This document shows positions 22,415 through 32,832 of a stretch of DNA of 64,000 nucleotides, in pieces (positions within the stretch are counted from its first letter, which is position 1; every line of letters begins with the position of its first letter). Origin of the DNA: Arcuatula senhousia (lineage: Eukaryota; Mollusca; Bivalvia; Mytilida; Mytilidae); assembly GCA_963971305.1 (NCBI GenBank), contig OZ020304.1, positions 16,474,103 through 16,538,102 on the forward strand, read 5' to 3'. Under the pieces are notes generated by a model. It saw nothing but the letters and a program-made list of their open reading frames with translations. It had not been told where the DNA came from and ran no database searches. A program made the translations under genes and the position numbers.

Positions 22415-22760
22415 TGTCCTTCTGTATGCCGGGGTTGTCAGGTATTTAGCGGAAGACAGGACCGAAGTCCAGAAATGCACAGTATGTGGTTAGTGAACTG
22501 CCATGTCATTCGCGCATTAAAAAAATCTGCTGCAGTTTACGGTAATTGTAGAATCCTCATAATGACCTGCTACTGGTAGCTAAAATATATATAGCCCACT
22601 TTTTCCACCTGCAGTCGAAATTCTCTTCAACGACTCTTGAGTTGTCTCCTCCCTACTTCAAAATTTCTATGTTCATTCTATCATTCCTTTCGTGTACTTC
22701 TCTCTTTCATAGCCAAACTCGGGCTGTTTTGGAGTAAAGCAATTGCTAACCTTACCAGTT
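22415..22760 (+). mobile_element. SINE-like family B, old copy
   Basis: Diverged plus-strand B copy from GCCGGGGTTGTCAGG to GAGTAAAGCAATTGCTAACC, the B tail. Confidence 0.6.
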
Positions 22761-23252
22761 TCTGTATTCAAGAGCATTCAAGTATATTTTTGTTTTAATT
22801 TTCCTATGCATGTAAAAGTAAACAATACATTTTGATTGTGTGAATACCATAAAATTTTAGCATGAAAATTTGAAAATATATTTTTGATTTATCGATAGAG
22901 CAAATAAGCAGAAAAAAGAACTGAAATTTCAACTCAGTCTGTAAATAGAAATTAGTAATTACATGAAATCGACTTTTATCAACGAAGAATAAATAATTAA
23001 TGGTGATGAACTGTAGAATTATATAATTAATTCAATAGTTTCAAACTATATGCCTGCCTTTTGCCATGGCTCATGGTCTTTAGTAATCAATGAAAATTAT
23101 TTACTGTTGAGTTTTTAAAAGCATTTAAATCAAATCCCTAATGACCACAACAGTGAAATAAATAGAGTGTATAGTAACCTTTGTACATTGAGATCGTTGT
23201 TAATTTAAACGTAATGAAGGATTTTAAACACAGTTGAAACGGACAGTTGAAA
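22761..23252. other. AT-rich upstream region of the receptor gene
   Basis: About 490 bases with no repeat or gene seen. Presumably holds the 5' UTR and promoter; I could not name a specific core promoter element. Confidence 0.4.
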
Positions 23253-24500
23253 ATGAAACGGACACTGGTGAGGTTCATATTCTTTGCTCTGTCAGTCAAA
23301 TTTAGTGTTTGCCAAACTGGAACTGATTTAAGTAATTTATGGACACAACTTTTTACAACAAATAATTACAATACTAAAGCTCGACCAAGCTCTGACCAAA
23401 GTGTTGCTACTCAAGTAACTGTTGATTTTTATTTGGCTGGTATTAGTAGCTTAGATGATATTTCAGAGAAACTAACCACTACCGGTTATTTAGTGGTTAA
23501 ATGGACAGATGATTATTTGACATGGACACCGGCTACTTATGGTAATATTCAGGAATTCAGTTATCCTCAAGGAAGCGTATGGAAACCGGATCTAAGCTTA
23601 CAAAATGGCTTCACGAAGATGCAGGAACTCGGTTCAAGTTTTGTAAATGTAAACGTTGAGCACACAGGGAAAGTCACATGGGAGCCTTTTGAACTATTTG
23701 AATCGCGATGTTCTCTGGATATAACATTTTTCCCGTACGATGTTCAGACTTGCGAACTTGTGTTCGTTTGTTGGAGTTACAAGCCAACCTCGGTCAATTT
23801 GTCTATAGGTACAAACGGGTTCCAACTGTACGAAGATTTTAACTCTAACGGGGAATGGTCGGTGGTTTCAACGTCAACAGATATGGATATCGACGTATCG
23901 GAAATTAAGGCAAACTTTAAAATAAAAATCAAGCGAAAGGCACAGTATTTTGTTCTAAACATTATGATACCAGTTTTGATGGTATCTTTCCTAAATTTGT
24001 TTACATTCATAATTCCATGCGACAGTGGGGAACGCACGGGGTATGCGATCACGGTCTGGCTCACTTTTGCCGTTTTTCTGACTATTGTGAGTACCGCTTT
24101 GCCTGCTTCAGCCACTACGACCGCGGTCCTTGCTGTGTACGTTATGTTTATGTTGGTGCTGGCTACAATAGTCGTAATGGTTTCAATTGTTCAAATTCGT
24201 GTTAATGGATTTTCAGAGGAAGACCATCCCATTCCTGTGCTTTTGAAACACATGGTAATTAAGTTAAAGAAAAAAACGAAAGTTGGTGATAAGGTGAACC
24301 CTGAACGTGTTTTTGTTAAGGAAATAAATGAAAATGAAACGAGTGAGAAAGGAAAAGAAAATGATTCTTTGAAATTTGACCTATCATCTGTGAAATGGAA
24401 GGATGTGATATCATCTCTAGATTTTATTTTATTCTGGGGAGTTTTAATTATAATAATTGTTGTAACAATTATATGCTTCGCATATATGGCTGCTGGGTGA
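23253..24500 (+). CDS. Nicotinic acetylcholine receptor-like Cys-loop channel subunit, intronless
   Basis: Complete 415-residue protein from the ATG at 23253 (AAAATGA context, A at -3); the frame extends one codon pair upstream without another ATG. Order: signal peptide (1-20), extracellular ligand-binding domain with the WKPD motif (110-113), the 15-residue Cys-loop C153...C167 with FPYDVQT, then TM1 (232-254), GE at the TM1-TM2 turn (E260, as in cation-selective channels), TM2 (262-283), TM3 (289-313), a short cytoplasmic loop and TM4 (389-413). The vicinal Cys pair of alpha-subunit loop C is absent (about 187-215), so it should not form a classical agonist site alone. Most animal homologues are multi-exon, and the single exon suggests origin by retroposition. 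A polyadenylation word AATAAA begins two bases after the stop. It probably forms a pentameric plasma-membrane channel; ligand unknown. Confidence 0.93.
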   Translation: MKRTLVRFIFFALSVKFSVCQTGTDLSNLWTQLFTTNNYNTKARPSSDQSVATQVTVDFYLAGISSLDDISEKLTTTGYLVVKWTDDYLTWTPATYGNIQEFSYPQGSVWKPDLSLQNGFTKMQELGSSFVNVNVEHTGKVTWEPFELFESRCSLDITFFPYDVQTCELVFVCWSYKPTSVNLSIGTNGFQLYEDFNSNGEWSVVSTSTDMDIDVSEIKANFKIKIKRKAQYFVLNIMIPVLMVSFLNLFTFIIPCDSGERTGYAITVWLTFAVFLTIVSTALPASATTTAVLAVYVMFMLVLATIVVMVSIVQIRVNGFSEEDHPIPVLLKHMVIKLKKKTKVGDKVNPERVFVKEINENETSEKGKENDSLKFDLSSVKWKDVISSLDFILFWGVLIIIIVVTIICFAYMAAG

Positions 24501-24770
24501 AATAAAATAAAACTATATATAATTGACTCAGGGAAACTATTTCACAAAATTCTAACCATGAATTGTAATTATTAATGTGCAAGAGTCAAAGAATGTGAAA
24601 ATTTATTATTATTTCAAGTGGTTTTTTTTATTATATTAACCAAGTTAACTATTGTGAAATTAATAATTAATGATGTTTATTCAGAATTGTAATATAAATA
24701 TCCTATAATAGGAATCTTGAAATCATTACATGAATAATTTAAAAACAAATACATGTTTAAATACTTTTAG
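24501..24770 (+). other. Probable 3' UTR and flank of the receptor gene
   Basis: AT-rich, with AATAAAATAAAAC directly after the stop. The foldback element at 24771 closes the region. Confidence 0.45.
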
Positions 24771-25364
24771 AAAGGACTAAAGCCACGAACCCTCATATTT
24801 GGCCCTAAATCGGGCCATTTTTTCAAATTCATTTGTTAGATAAGATTTTTGTGGCCAAGTAGTCTAGAATGATTACTTGTTACAAAACAAAATCAATTTT
24901 AAAGTTTTCTGTACTTGTGACGTTGAAATGACGTTTTAAAGTGACGCTTAAATTGAAAATATGCTAATTTCAGCTAAATTTCGCAATATTCCACCTGGTT
25001 TTTGGTGAAAATGACATGGGCGCCACCCCTCGCCCATAAATATTTTTGCTTAAATTTTATAAATACATTAATTTCTTCATATTTCAACAAAAATTTCGAT
25101 GGGCGAGGGGTGGCGCCACATAAAAAATCACAAAATTGTGACTGAAAAACAAGTCATTTTGGCCAAAAAGTGAAAAATCACTGATTTAGGCTATTTTTAA
25201 AGGGTTAGGGTACTTGAAAATTCATTTATACACCAAAACAAAATCTTTTCTCTTTTAACACAGACATTCAGCTATACATACACACATTTTGGTGTAAAAC
25301 ACACCAATTTTGATATTTGAGTATCAACAGGGCCAAATATGGGGGTTCGTGGCTCTAGTCCTTT
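24771..25364. mobile_element. 594-bp foldback miniature element, copy 2
   Basis: Same length and ends as 17757-18350, with about 20-25 scattered differences. TIR AAAGGACTAAAGCCACGAAC... and inverted end; internal GGGCGCCACCCCTCGCCCAT pair conserved. No obvious target duplication. Confidence 0.8.
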
Positions 25365-25500
25365 ATGTTTGCCTGGCCTCAACTAACAAATGAAATAATA
25401 TAAATTTCGATGCCATAAAATTGTTGTGAATGTTTTGTTATCACTGCACAATGCGGACACAATATGTAATAAGTTGCCTCTGTTTTAAAATCCATCTTGG

Positions 25501-26020
25501 TTAGTTAGTTAGTTAGTTAGTTATTGCTTTACTCCCAAGCAGCACGATTTCGGCTATATCCGGGAGATGAACATGAAAATGGTGATACAATGAACATGAA
25601 ATGATGATGAAGTGGAGGAAATGGGGACACAAGGCCAATCGGGTAGGATAGTTTTGACTGCCACTGGAAAAAGGAGTGATGGGTAGGGACGGGAAATTTA
25701 GCCTCCTGCATGGGGATCCTACGGGTCCTACTCTTACCGAGACCTGCAGCAGGGTTCTTTAACGTGCGAGGAACGTGACATTTTTCCCAACACGGTGCAC
25801 CACTATGGTTTGCGGTCAGGTTTTCCGCATTATCGCCTGACGACCCCGCATCTCGAAGTCGGGGCTGCCCCATTCAACCACCTGGGGCACACATCCCAGT
25901 CGCTTTGTGGGCAAAGCGGCCTGACCCCGATGTCAGGTTTCTGAGCGCTCTTTAGTGGACTTTTACCGACAAGCTTAGCGCTGCTGCGGGCCTTTTCGCC
26001 TCCCGGGCCCCGCACGGGAC
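25501..26020 (-). mobile_element. SINE-like retroposon, family B, full length (520 bp)
   Basis: Reference copy of family B. On the minus strand it starts GTCCCGTGCGGGGCCCGGGA and ends in (AACT)n. It is flanked by an exact 13-bp duplication AAATCCATCTTGG at 25488-25500 and 26021-26033. Head and several internal blocks are shared with family A (first ~40 bp, CATCATCATTTCATGTTCAT near the 3' end); the tail differs. Non-coding. Confidence 0.92.
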
Positions 26021-26337
26021 AAATCCATCTTGGTGAAACTGTATATGGGCGGATTTCAAAAAAATGTCCAATTTTGTGTCCACGATGTACAGTGATGTTG
26101 AAATTAGATATTGCGTATATTTTTAAGTGTCATTGTTTTCGTTGTACTTTTAAGTTGGGAAAGCAATAAGGTAAAGTTCAATATGTAATCAGAAAATCTT
26201 AAAAATTGAAACAAAATGACACAAAATATCCTCCAAGATCGTGTCCATATGAATAATTTCAGTCATCTCTTTATAATTCCAACCAATTTTGATCAATTTT
26301 TAAAGTATTTAATGTTGGATATATGCTGACTTACATT

Positions 26338-26505
26338 CATTATAGGATTGAACACCTATTTTCGGTCGTTCATGCATGTATGAACGGATCTTGGAGCTCA
26401 CAAACTGAATGAATGGCCGAAGGCCGTTCATGATACAGTTTGTGAGTGAAGAGATCCGTTCATACATGCATGAACGACCGAAAATAGGTGTTCAATCCTT
26501 ATAAT
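26338..26505. repeat. 168-bp nearly perfect palindrome
   Basis: Arms of about 50 bp (ATTATAGGATTGAACACCTA ... at left, inverted at right) are perfect apart from one base indel. Further in, CTCACAAACTG pairs with CAGTTTGTGAG and the centre is GGCCGAAGGCC. Looks like a foldback miniature element. A related arm piece recurs at 26632-26642 (TATGAACGGATCT). Confidence 0.8.
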
Positions 26506-26792
26506 TCTTCAAATTTATACCTTTTTTAAAAAGAAAAATAAATAAATTCGGAAACAATTCGTTATTTAGGACGACGTCATCGCCACCATATTTGTTTACA
26601 TTGGAAACGAGGCAGAGGCGTTCATGAAAGTATGAACGGATCTGGCAATGACGTTTCGACCAATCAAAAATGAGTATACGCATGAACGCATGTCTGATAA
26701 GAATTATAGTTTAAAACAAACGTCTTTACTTTAAGCTAGTCTCTCCTTAAACGTTGTTATTAGCAATTTAGTGTGTGTCCGTGAAAAAACAT

Positions 26793-27771
26793 GTCCACTT
26801 CGCAACAACAACAATAATTGATGAAAATCAAATCTTTCATGTATCAGGATTTTAATATTTTTATTTTTCGTTATAACTAATGCCACTAAAATTTATATGG
26901 CGGCAAAAACATAATCGAGGATGCTGTTTTTGTGTATGTTTGAAGGCAGTTAGTATGAGCTTTCACTATAATATTTTTGGTTTTGTCCACTTCGCAACGG
27001 GTATTTTTTAATGAATTTGAGTGGAAAGGCCATAAATTCTTCGATATTTATTAAGAAAACCAAATGATCTGACCAAATTAAGAAAAAATATATTAGTATG
27101 GCATTCAAATAAAACAAAAAGTTATGTGTAAATATGTCCACTTTGCAACGGTCCACTGTGAAACGTTTCGTTGCGAAGTGGACAAATATCGTTGCACAGT
27201 GGACACATTTCGTTGCATAGGGGACAGTGCGTTGCGAAGTGGACAATTGGCACAAAAACTTGAATTTCACAGAAAAAAATCATAAGCAGCACATAATAAT
27301 GTATTTCACAGCCTATTCTAATCAATATTAAAATCGTTAAATGAACCAAACAATTTACAGAGCGCCTCGAAGTCTAAAAAAAACCAGAAGTTTGTGAAAT
27401 AATGTCCACTTCGCAACATACGTATGTCCACTATGCAACGTGCCTCACTTTTTTAAATTATCGAAAAACTATTATTTAAAAGCATATCTTTCTTCATTGG
27501 TCCTTTATAGATTGATTTGAAGAATCATTTAACTTTATTAGAACTATATTAAAACTATATGCCTCAAATTTCAGTCTAAAGGTACACTTTTCTTAACGTT
27601 TCAAAAATCACGGCTTTGAATAATTGTTTTAGTTTATATCTTGCACTAAAATTTTCAAATTTAACAGTCGTATTGCATGCGTTGTGCTGAATTTTACATA
27701 TAATGTCAAGAAATTTTATTTAAGATGCAATTTGTGACAATAATGTCTTAAAATATTGTTGCGAAGTGGAC
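26793..27771. repeat. Cluster of a 14-bp word GTCCACTTCGCAAC in both orientations
   Basis: Copies or near copies on the plus strand at 26793, 26985, 27136, 27151, 27404 and 27426, and inverted (GTTGCGAAGTGGAC) at 27170, 27191, 27212, 27231 and 27758. The outermost copies face each other, so the whole 979 bp has an inverted-repeat outline. No coding frame of known family inside. It may be a DNA transposon remnant with many subterminal transposase sites, or another protein-binding cluster. Confidence 0.7.
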
Positions 27772-27916
27772 TTTTTCGTAACCCATGTTCCAAGTTGTAT
27801 AAATTTTATCCACATTACACTTGGATTTAAGGTTGCAAATTTTGTATTCTGTCACTATAAAGGATGAAGAAAATGTAGTTCATATTTAAAGGATATTTCA
27901 TCAACATTGCATTTTT

Positions 27917-29635
27917 TAGCTCACCTGGACCGAAGGTCCATGTGAGCTATTACCATCACTTGGCGTCCGTCGTCGTCGTCGTCGTCGTCTGTCGTCGTCT
28001 GTCGTCGTCGTCTGTTAACAATTTTTCAAAAATCTTCTTCTCTGAAACTACCAAACAGAATTTAATGAAACTTGGTATGAATGATCCTTAGGGTGAAAAC
28101 TATTGCAGATAGAGATTAGCTGTTGCTTGCTTAAATGTTAAGCTTATTTAGCTCTACAAAAGTCTCCATAGGGTCGAAGTTGTCAGATAACCCCTTATAG
28201 GGGTTACGGCCCCTGAAAAATAGTGTTTTTTCATGTTTTTGTCCTACAGAATGAAAACTATTGCACATAGAGATTAGCTGTTGCTTACTTAAATGTTCAG
28301 CTCATTTAGCTCTACAAAATTCTCCATAAGGTCGAAGTTGTCCGATGACCCCTTATAGGGGTTACGGCCTCTGAAAAATAGTGATTTTTCATGTTTTGGT
28401 CCTACAGAATGAAAACTATTGCAGATAGAGATTAGCTGTTGCTTGCTTAAATGTTCAGCTCATTTAGCTCTACAAAATTTTCCATAGGGTCGAAGTTGTC
28501 AGATGACCCCTTATAGGGGTTACGGCCCCTGAAAAATAGCGATTTTTCATGTTTTTGGCCTACAGAATGAAAACTATTGCAGATAGAGATTAGCTGTTGC
28601 TTGCTTAAATGTTCAACTCATTTAGCTTTACAAAATTCTCCATAGGGTCGAAGTTGTCAGATGACCCCTTATGGGGATTACGGCCCCTGAAAAATAGCGA
28701 TTTTTCATGTTTTTGTTCTACAAAATGAAAACTATTGCAGATAGAGATTAGCTGTTGCTTGCTTAAATGTTCAGCTCATTTAGCTCTACAAAATTCTCCA
28801 TAGGGTCGAAGTTGTCAGATGATCCTTTATAGGGGTTACGGTCCCTGAAAAATTGCGATTTTTCATGTTTTTGGCCTACAGAATGAAAACTATTGCAGAT
28901 AGAAGATTAGCTGTTGCTTGCTTAAATGTTCAGCTCATTTAGCTCTACGAAAGTCTCCATAGGGTGGAAGTTGTCAGATGACCCCTTATAGGGGTTACGG
29001 CCCCTGAAAAATAGCGTTTTTTCATGTTTTTGGCCTACAGAATGAAAACTGCTGCACATTGAGATTAGCTGTTGCTTGCTTAAATGTTCAGCTCATTTAG
29101 CTCTACAAAATTCTCCATAGGGTCGAAGTTGTCAGATGACCCCTTATAGGGGTTACGGCCCCTGAAAAATAGCGATGTTTCATGTTTTTGGCCTACCGAA
29201 TGAAAACTATTTCAGATAGAGATTAGCTGTTGCTTGCTTAAATGTTCAGCTCATTTAGCTCTACAAAATTCTCCATAGGGTCGAAGTTGTCAGGTGACCC
29301 CTTATAGGGGTTATGGCCTCTGAAAATATCGATTTTTCATGTTTTTGGCCTACAGAATGAAAACTATTGCAGATAGAGATAAGCTGTTGCTTGCTTAATT
29401 GTTCAGCTCATTTAGCTCTACAAAAGTCTCCATAGGGTCGAAGTTGTCAGATGACTCCTTATAGGGGTTATGGCCCCTTATAGGTGAAAAATGGTGTTTT
29501 TGGCCTATAGAATGAAAACTATTGCAGGTAGAGAAAAGCTGTTGCTTGCTTAAATGTTCAGCTCATTTAGCTCTACAAAAGTATAGGGTCAACATCAAGA
29601 CCAGGTGAGCGATTCAGGCTCCTGGGAGCCTCTTG
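27917..29635 (+). mobile_element. Hairpin-ended element with ten 158-bp tandem repeats
   Basis: Starts with TTAGCTCACCTGGACC and its inverted partner GGTCCATGTGAGCT (hairpin, 27917-27948), then a (GTC)n run (27967-28014), then ten repeat units starting at about 28095, 28253, 28411, 28569, 28727, 28885, 29044, 29202, 29359 and 29514, and ends with a GGCTCCTGGGAGCC hairpin (29617-29630). No protein. A core of ~160-bp tandem repeats between short structured ends is the layout of the bivalve pearl/CvA-type elements and other Helentron-associated non-autonomous elements. A shorter copy lies at 13765-14453. Confidence 0.8.
28095..29590 (+). repeat. Tandem array, 10 units of ~158 bp
   Basis: Each unit contains GAAAACTATTGCAGATAGAG, a CATTTAGCTCTACAAAA block, ACCCCTTATAGGGGTTACGG (itself a hairpin) and a TTTTTCATGTTTTTGGCC block. 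Unit lengths are 155-159 bp, with a few percent divergence between units. Confidence 0.85.
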
Positions 29636-30180
29636 TTTATTTTGCCATGTTAAAAAGTGGACACTTTTTGAAAACGTCCCATATAGAATCCTGTTGAAAA
29701 TAAGACCAATTTCAAGACAAATATAAAAGCAAAACCTTTCAATTGAACTTATAATTGAACTTTGGAAAGATTGCTTTTTAAATGAATACTGTAAATAAAC
29801 TTGACGTAAATACGAAGTTTGAATACATTTTTAATATTTAAAAATAATAATTAATTGTCATAAAATGAACCTCAACTAACCCTACTTACTGTAAAAGCTA
29901 TTTATATTGGGCTTTTAGTGTTAATAGATTAAGCTTGTAATTAATATTTAAATCCGAATGACAAGCAAAATATTTCATTCAACATAAAGTTCAATGTTTT
30001 ACTGAATTAAAAATGAAGCCTCAAGTATTGAAGCAATACTATATCAATGGAAACTATATGTTTTAATAGTCATATGTTAATGCCAACCAATGTCAATTCA
30101 GTTCTATTCCAACAATAAAATCAATTAAACATCTCAGTCAGAATAAGCCAGAAGTCGGTGAGCTGAAATTGAATCTCACT
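29636..30180. other. AT-rich intergenic stretch
   Basis: No gene or repeat supported. If the exon at 30181-30366 is real, the part just left of 30181 would be its 3' UTR. Confidence 0.4.
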
Positions 30181-30366
30181 TTATGGGATCCATGCTGATG
30201 CTGTATACCAAAGATTACCATTATCTAAAAACAGTTCCCACGTCCGTCCATGGTCCGGCATTAACCAATGAATTTTTTCGTCACTGACTGACACTGAATA
30301 TATCTGTTCGGTTGTAATCTTCATGTAACCAATGCCCAGGTCACTTTGCTCACAGATCTTAGAAAA
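30181..30366 (-). CDS. Candidate terminal exon of an unrecognised gene
   Basis: 62 codons including TAA (30181-30183), entered in phase 0 through a good acceptor (TTGATTTCAG at 30367-30376). The encoded end has a compositional look of a folded domain: GYMKITTEQIYSVSV, then WLMPDHGRTWELFL and NLWYTASAWIP at the C-terminus, rich in Trp and Tyr. I do not recognise the family. No upstream exon could be linked with confidence; a short candidate on the same strand is at 33728-33763. Confidence 0.5.
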   Translation of the reverse strand, partial: FSKICEQSDLGIGYMKITTEQIYSVSVSDEKIHWLMPDHGRTWELFLDNGNLWYTASAWIP

Positions 30367-30429
30367 CTGAAATCAATTGTTGTTAGAACATAATAAACTC
30401 GTGCGTTAGTACATGGAGGTATTATTTTA

Positions 30430-30662
30430 GAACCTGTGTGGGTTCCGCGTGGCGAATAGGCCCTCAGTAGCGCTTAGTTTGTCGGTAAAAGTCCACTAAA
30501 GAGCGCTCATAAACCTGACATCGGTTCAGGTCGTTTTGCTCACAAAGCGACTGGGATGTGTGCACTAGGTGGTTAAATGGGTCAAGCTATGCCATGATAA
30601 ATTCTGGGATCGTAAGGCTATAATGCGGAAAACATGACCGTAAACCATAGTAGTGCACCGAT
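30430..30662 (+). mobile_element. SINE-like family B, 5' half
   Basis: B head to the GTGCACCG block, diverged and cut at about 30662. Confidence 0.7.
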
Positions 30663-30841
30663 CTTCAAGTGATGGTCGGAACTTGCGTATCCAAAGGTCA
30701 TTTTCTAACCAAATTTTTCATCATTCCTTGCTTATTTTTACATATGCTCATTTTCTGAAATTTGTCCAGTTCACTTTGAACAAAATATGGGTGTATCTGT
30801 TTAGAAGCAGTACTGACGGAAATAAAAGCGTCCTAGTTTAA

Positions 30842-31130
30842 TAGGCATTCATTATACCTAATAGCAAGCACAGCTCGCAAGCGGGCACGAAGTGCCCGCT
30901 CGAGCGGAGAGCTCTACGGTATTTGTTCCCGCGAGAAATTTGCCTAATCCTGATATTGATTTTTCATGGTCCGGAAAGGCTCTCAAATTTTACAGGAACG
31001 GAGTGAATTTGAAAATAATTACCCATTTTGCTAGTCGCATTCCAAAAATTATCTATGTAATAATGTATAAAGAGAAAAATATTCTGATGACGATGAGTTG
31101 CTACATTTTTTTTTGTAGTAACCAAATTTA
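30842..31130 (+). repeat. Unidentified repeat with GC hairpin
   Basis: Contains GCGGGCACGAAGTGCCCGCT (a perfect hairpin, 30881-30900) followed by an open stretch of about 79 codons (SWSGKALKFYRNGVNLKIIT) that could be a degraded element protein. Family unknown. Confidence 0.35.
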
Positions 31131-31589
31131 ATCGATTTTTTCTTGCTTTTCTATGTAACGTTCAATCGCCCCAAGCATCTCGTCCCAAATTAAACGTTCT
31201 AGAAAATGAACCAAAACAAAAATAACTACGATGATTTCAAATCTTATTTGACTGCATCGATTCGAAATAAAATCTTTTTTATTCGTTCATTAAACAATGT
31301 TAACAATGGCACTAATAAAACATGTTGACATTACATTTATTTTACAGAATTATGCTGTGCTCGCATTAAGGTAATGCCTATTTCGTATTATTAACAAGGT
31401 CAAACTTGTATATAAAATGACCACAACCACATGTGGATAAAACAAGAGTTGGATTATAGATGAACACCAAGGATAAATTGATAAAATACGTAAGGAAGAT
31501 GGGCGAAGAGCCGGTGACTGTCAAATGTAGTTCTCGCATAGTTTATACTTTTTTTGTTATCTTATATTTAACTTCTGAATGGTGACTTT
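31131..31589. other. AT-rich intergenic stretch with a 41-codon frame
   Basis: A small plus-strand frame from ATG 31460 to TGA 31585 (MNTKDKLIKYVRKMGEEPVT at its start) has a charged, protein-like first half and a hydrophobic end. No splice partner found; I would not call it a gene on this evidence. Confidence 0.25.
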
Positions 31590-31920
31590 TAAACCCACAG
31601 CAGCCGTAAACTTGCCAATAAAAACCAAACAAAGAGCACTCAGATGCTGCATGGCGTCGGGTCGGGCCCTGTTCCTGTCATGAAATTTTATGGATGCTGG
31701 GGTTGTCATGCAATGATGTGAAAAACCTGACCGTTAACAATATAGTGCACCGTGTTTGGGGAAACTGCTATGTCACTCACACGTTGAAAAACAATGCTGT
31801 AGGTCTTGGCAAGAGTAGGATCCCTTGCAGGAACCCAAATAACCCGATCCGCTAATTTCAGATTGGCCTCTTGTCACCATTTACTGAGGCTCCACTTCAT
31901 CATTTCATGTTCATTTTATC
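31590..31920 (+). mobile_element. SINE-like family B, old copy
   Basis: Diverged B blocks in order: GGGGTTGTCATGCAATGA, CCTGACCGTTAACAAT, GTGCACCGTGTTTGGG, AGAGTAGGATCC, CATCATTTCATGTTC. Confidence 0.6.
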
Positions 31921-32061
31921 AAATCAAATTTGATTGATTTACATATGACTGTTTTAAAAAGGAACCTAGCTTATTTATCTGGGATGATGTTGATGAGTTT
32001 ATCCACCCAATTTTTGTAAAGTTGTAACTTTTTCGATACTCCATGATATCAATTTCTTGTT

Positions 32062-32205
32062 GGGTCCCTGATAATTTGCCTTGTGTCCCCTTTGTGTCCA
32101 CTAAATCATTATTTCATGTTTATTTTATCACCCTTTTATGTACACCCCGATCGCGATATCGTCAAATTCGTGCTGCTTAAAGTAACTAATCAACCGACTT
32201 GCATC
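32062..32205 (+). mobile_element. SINE-like family B tail fragment
   Basis: CCTTGTGTCCCC to GTGCTGCTTAAAGTAACTAA, the B 3' end. Together with 31590-31920 it may be one copy split by about 140 bp. Confidence 0.6.
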
Positions 32206-32400
32206 TACTAGTAATAAGATCATTGTTTCCAAGAGAATTGGTCTCGTTCGCTTCTAATGAAGTGTTTTTGATATCTGTCAATGGTAGAAAGTTCAAAGAT
32301 CATTTGTGTTTGTCTACCACTATGATCTCTATTGTCTCACAACCGTCTTGTGTTTTTGTTACTACCCCCGAAGATTGCAATGAAAAAGGAAGATTTTGAG
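32206..32400. other. Open in two frames, coding not established
   Basis: On the plus strand 66 codons are open (with FPRELVSFASNEVFLISVNG); on the minus strand an ATG at about 32403 opens MAQNLPFSLQSSGVVTKTQD. Neither matches a family I know, and I cannot decide between them. Confidence 0.25.
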
Positions 32401-32556
32401 CCATACGATCTAGTTTTATGTATATTACAGGACACACGTATATGACCAGTCTTTTGACAAAGCTAAAAAATGTGCGTTTCCTATTTTATAGAATTGGAAA
32501 ATGTGGTAGTTAGGTCGAATGTTTAATGGTTGACACGAAGCATACACTACAAATGT

Positions 32557-32832
32557 GGGCCTGGGTGGCCGAGTGATCTAAGGCGCTGGTTTAAATACCA
32601 CACTATTGATCACTAGCCGATCACCTCTCAGCTGGTGTTCCGAGTCCCGTTTGTATTTAACAAAAAAGGGACATCCCCAACTGTATGTGATTAGGCTTGT
32701 CAGTTACCTGCCCAAGGTCGGTGGTTTCCTCCGGGTACTCCGGTTTCCTCAACCATTAAAACTGACCGCCCTACATGGCCTAGGTGCGTCGACAAAGGGC
32801 GTTAAACACCAACACACACACACACACACATA
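32557..32832 (+). mobile_element. tRNA-derived SINE with a MetaSINE-like core
   Basis: The head has a tRNA-Leu/Ser-like A box (TGGCCGAGTGATCTAAGGCG, 32569-32588) and a B box (GGTGTTCCGAGTCCC, 32634-32648). The centre GTGGTTTCCTCCGGGTACTC resembles the conserved core of a broad invertebrate SINE superfamily. The end is GGGCGTTAAACACCAA plus (CA)n, the same terminal word as family A, pointing to a shared LINE partner. Confidence 0.75.

Noticed and set aside
23777..24205. Frames overlapping the receptor gene on the minus strand and in another plus frame
   Set aside because: Shadows of the receptor coding sequence.
28095..29590. Regular repeats suggesting a CRISPR array
   Set aside because: Units are 158 bp with no short-repeat/spacer alternation, in a eukaryotic transposon.
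32569..32648. tRNA-Leu/Ser gene
   Set aside because: A and B boxes are present, but the acceptor stem does not close and the sequence continues as a SINE.
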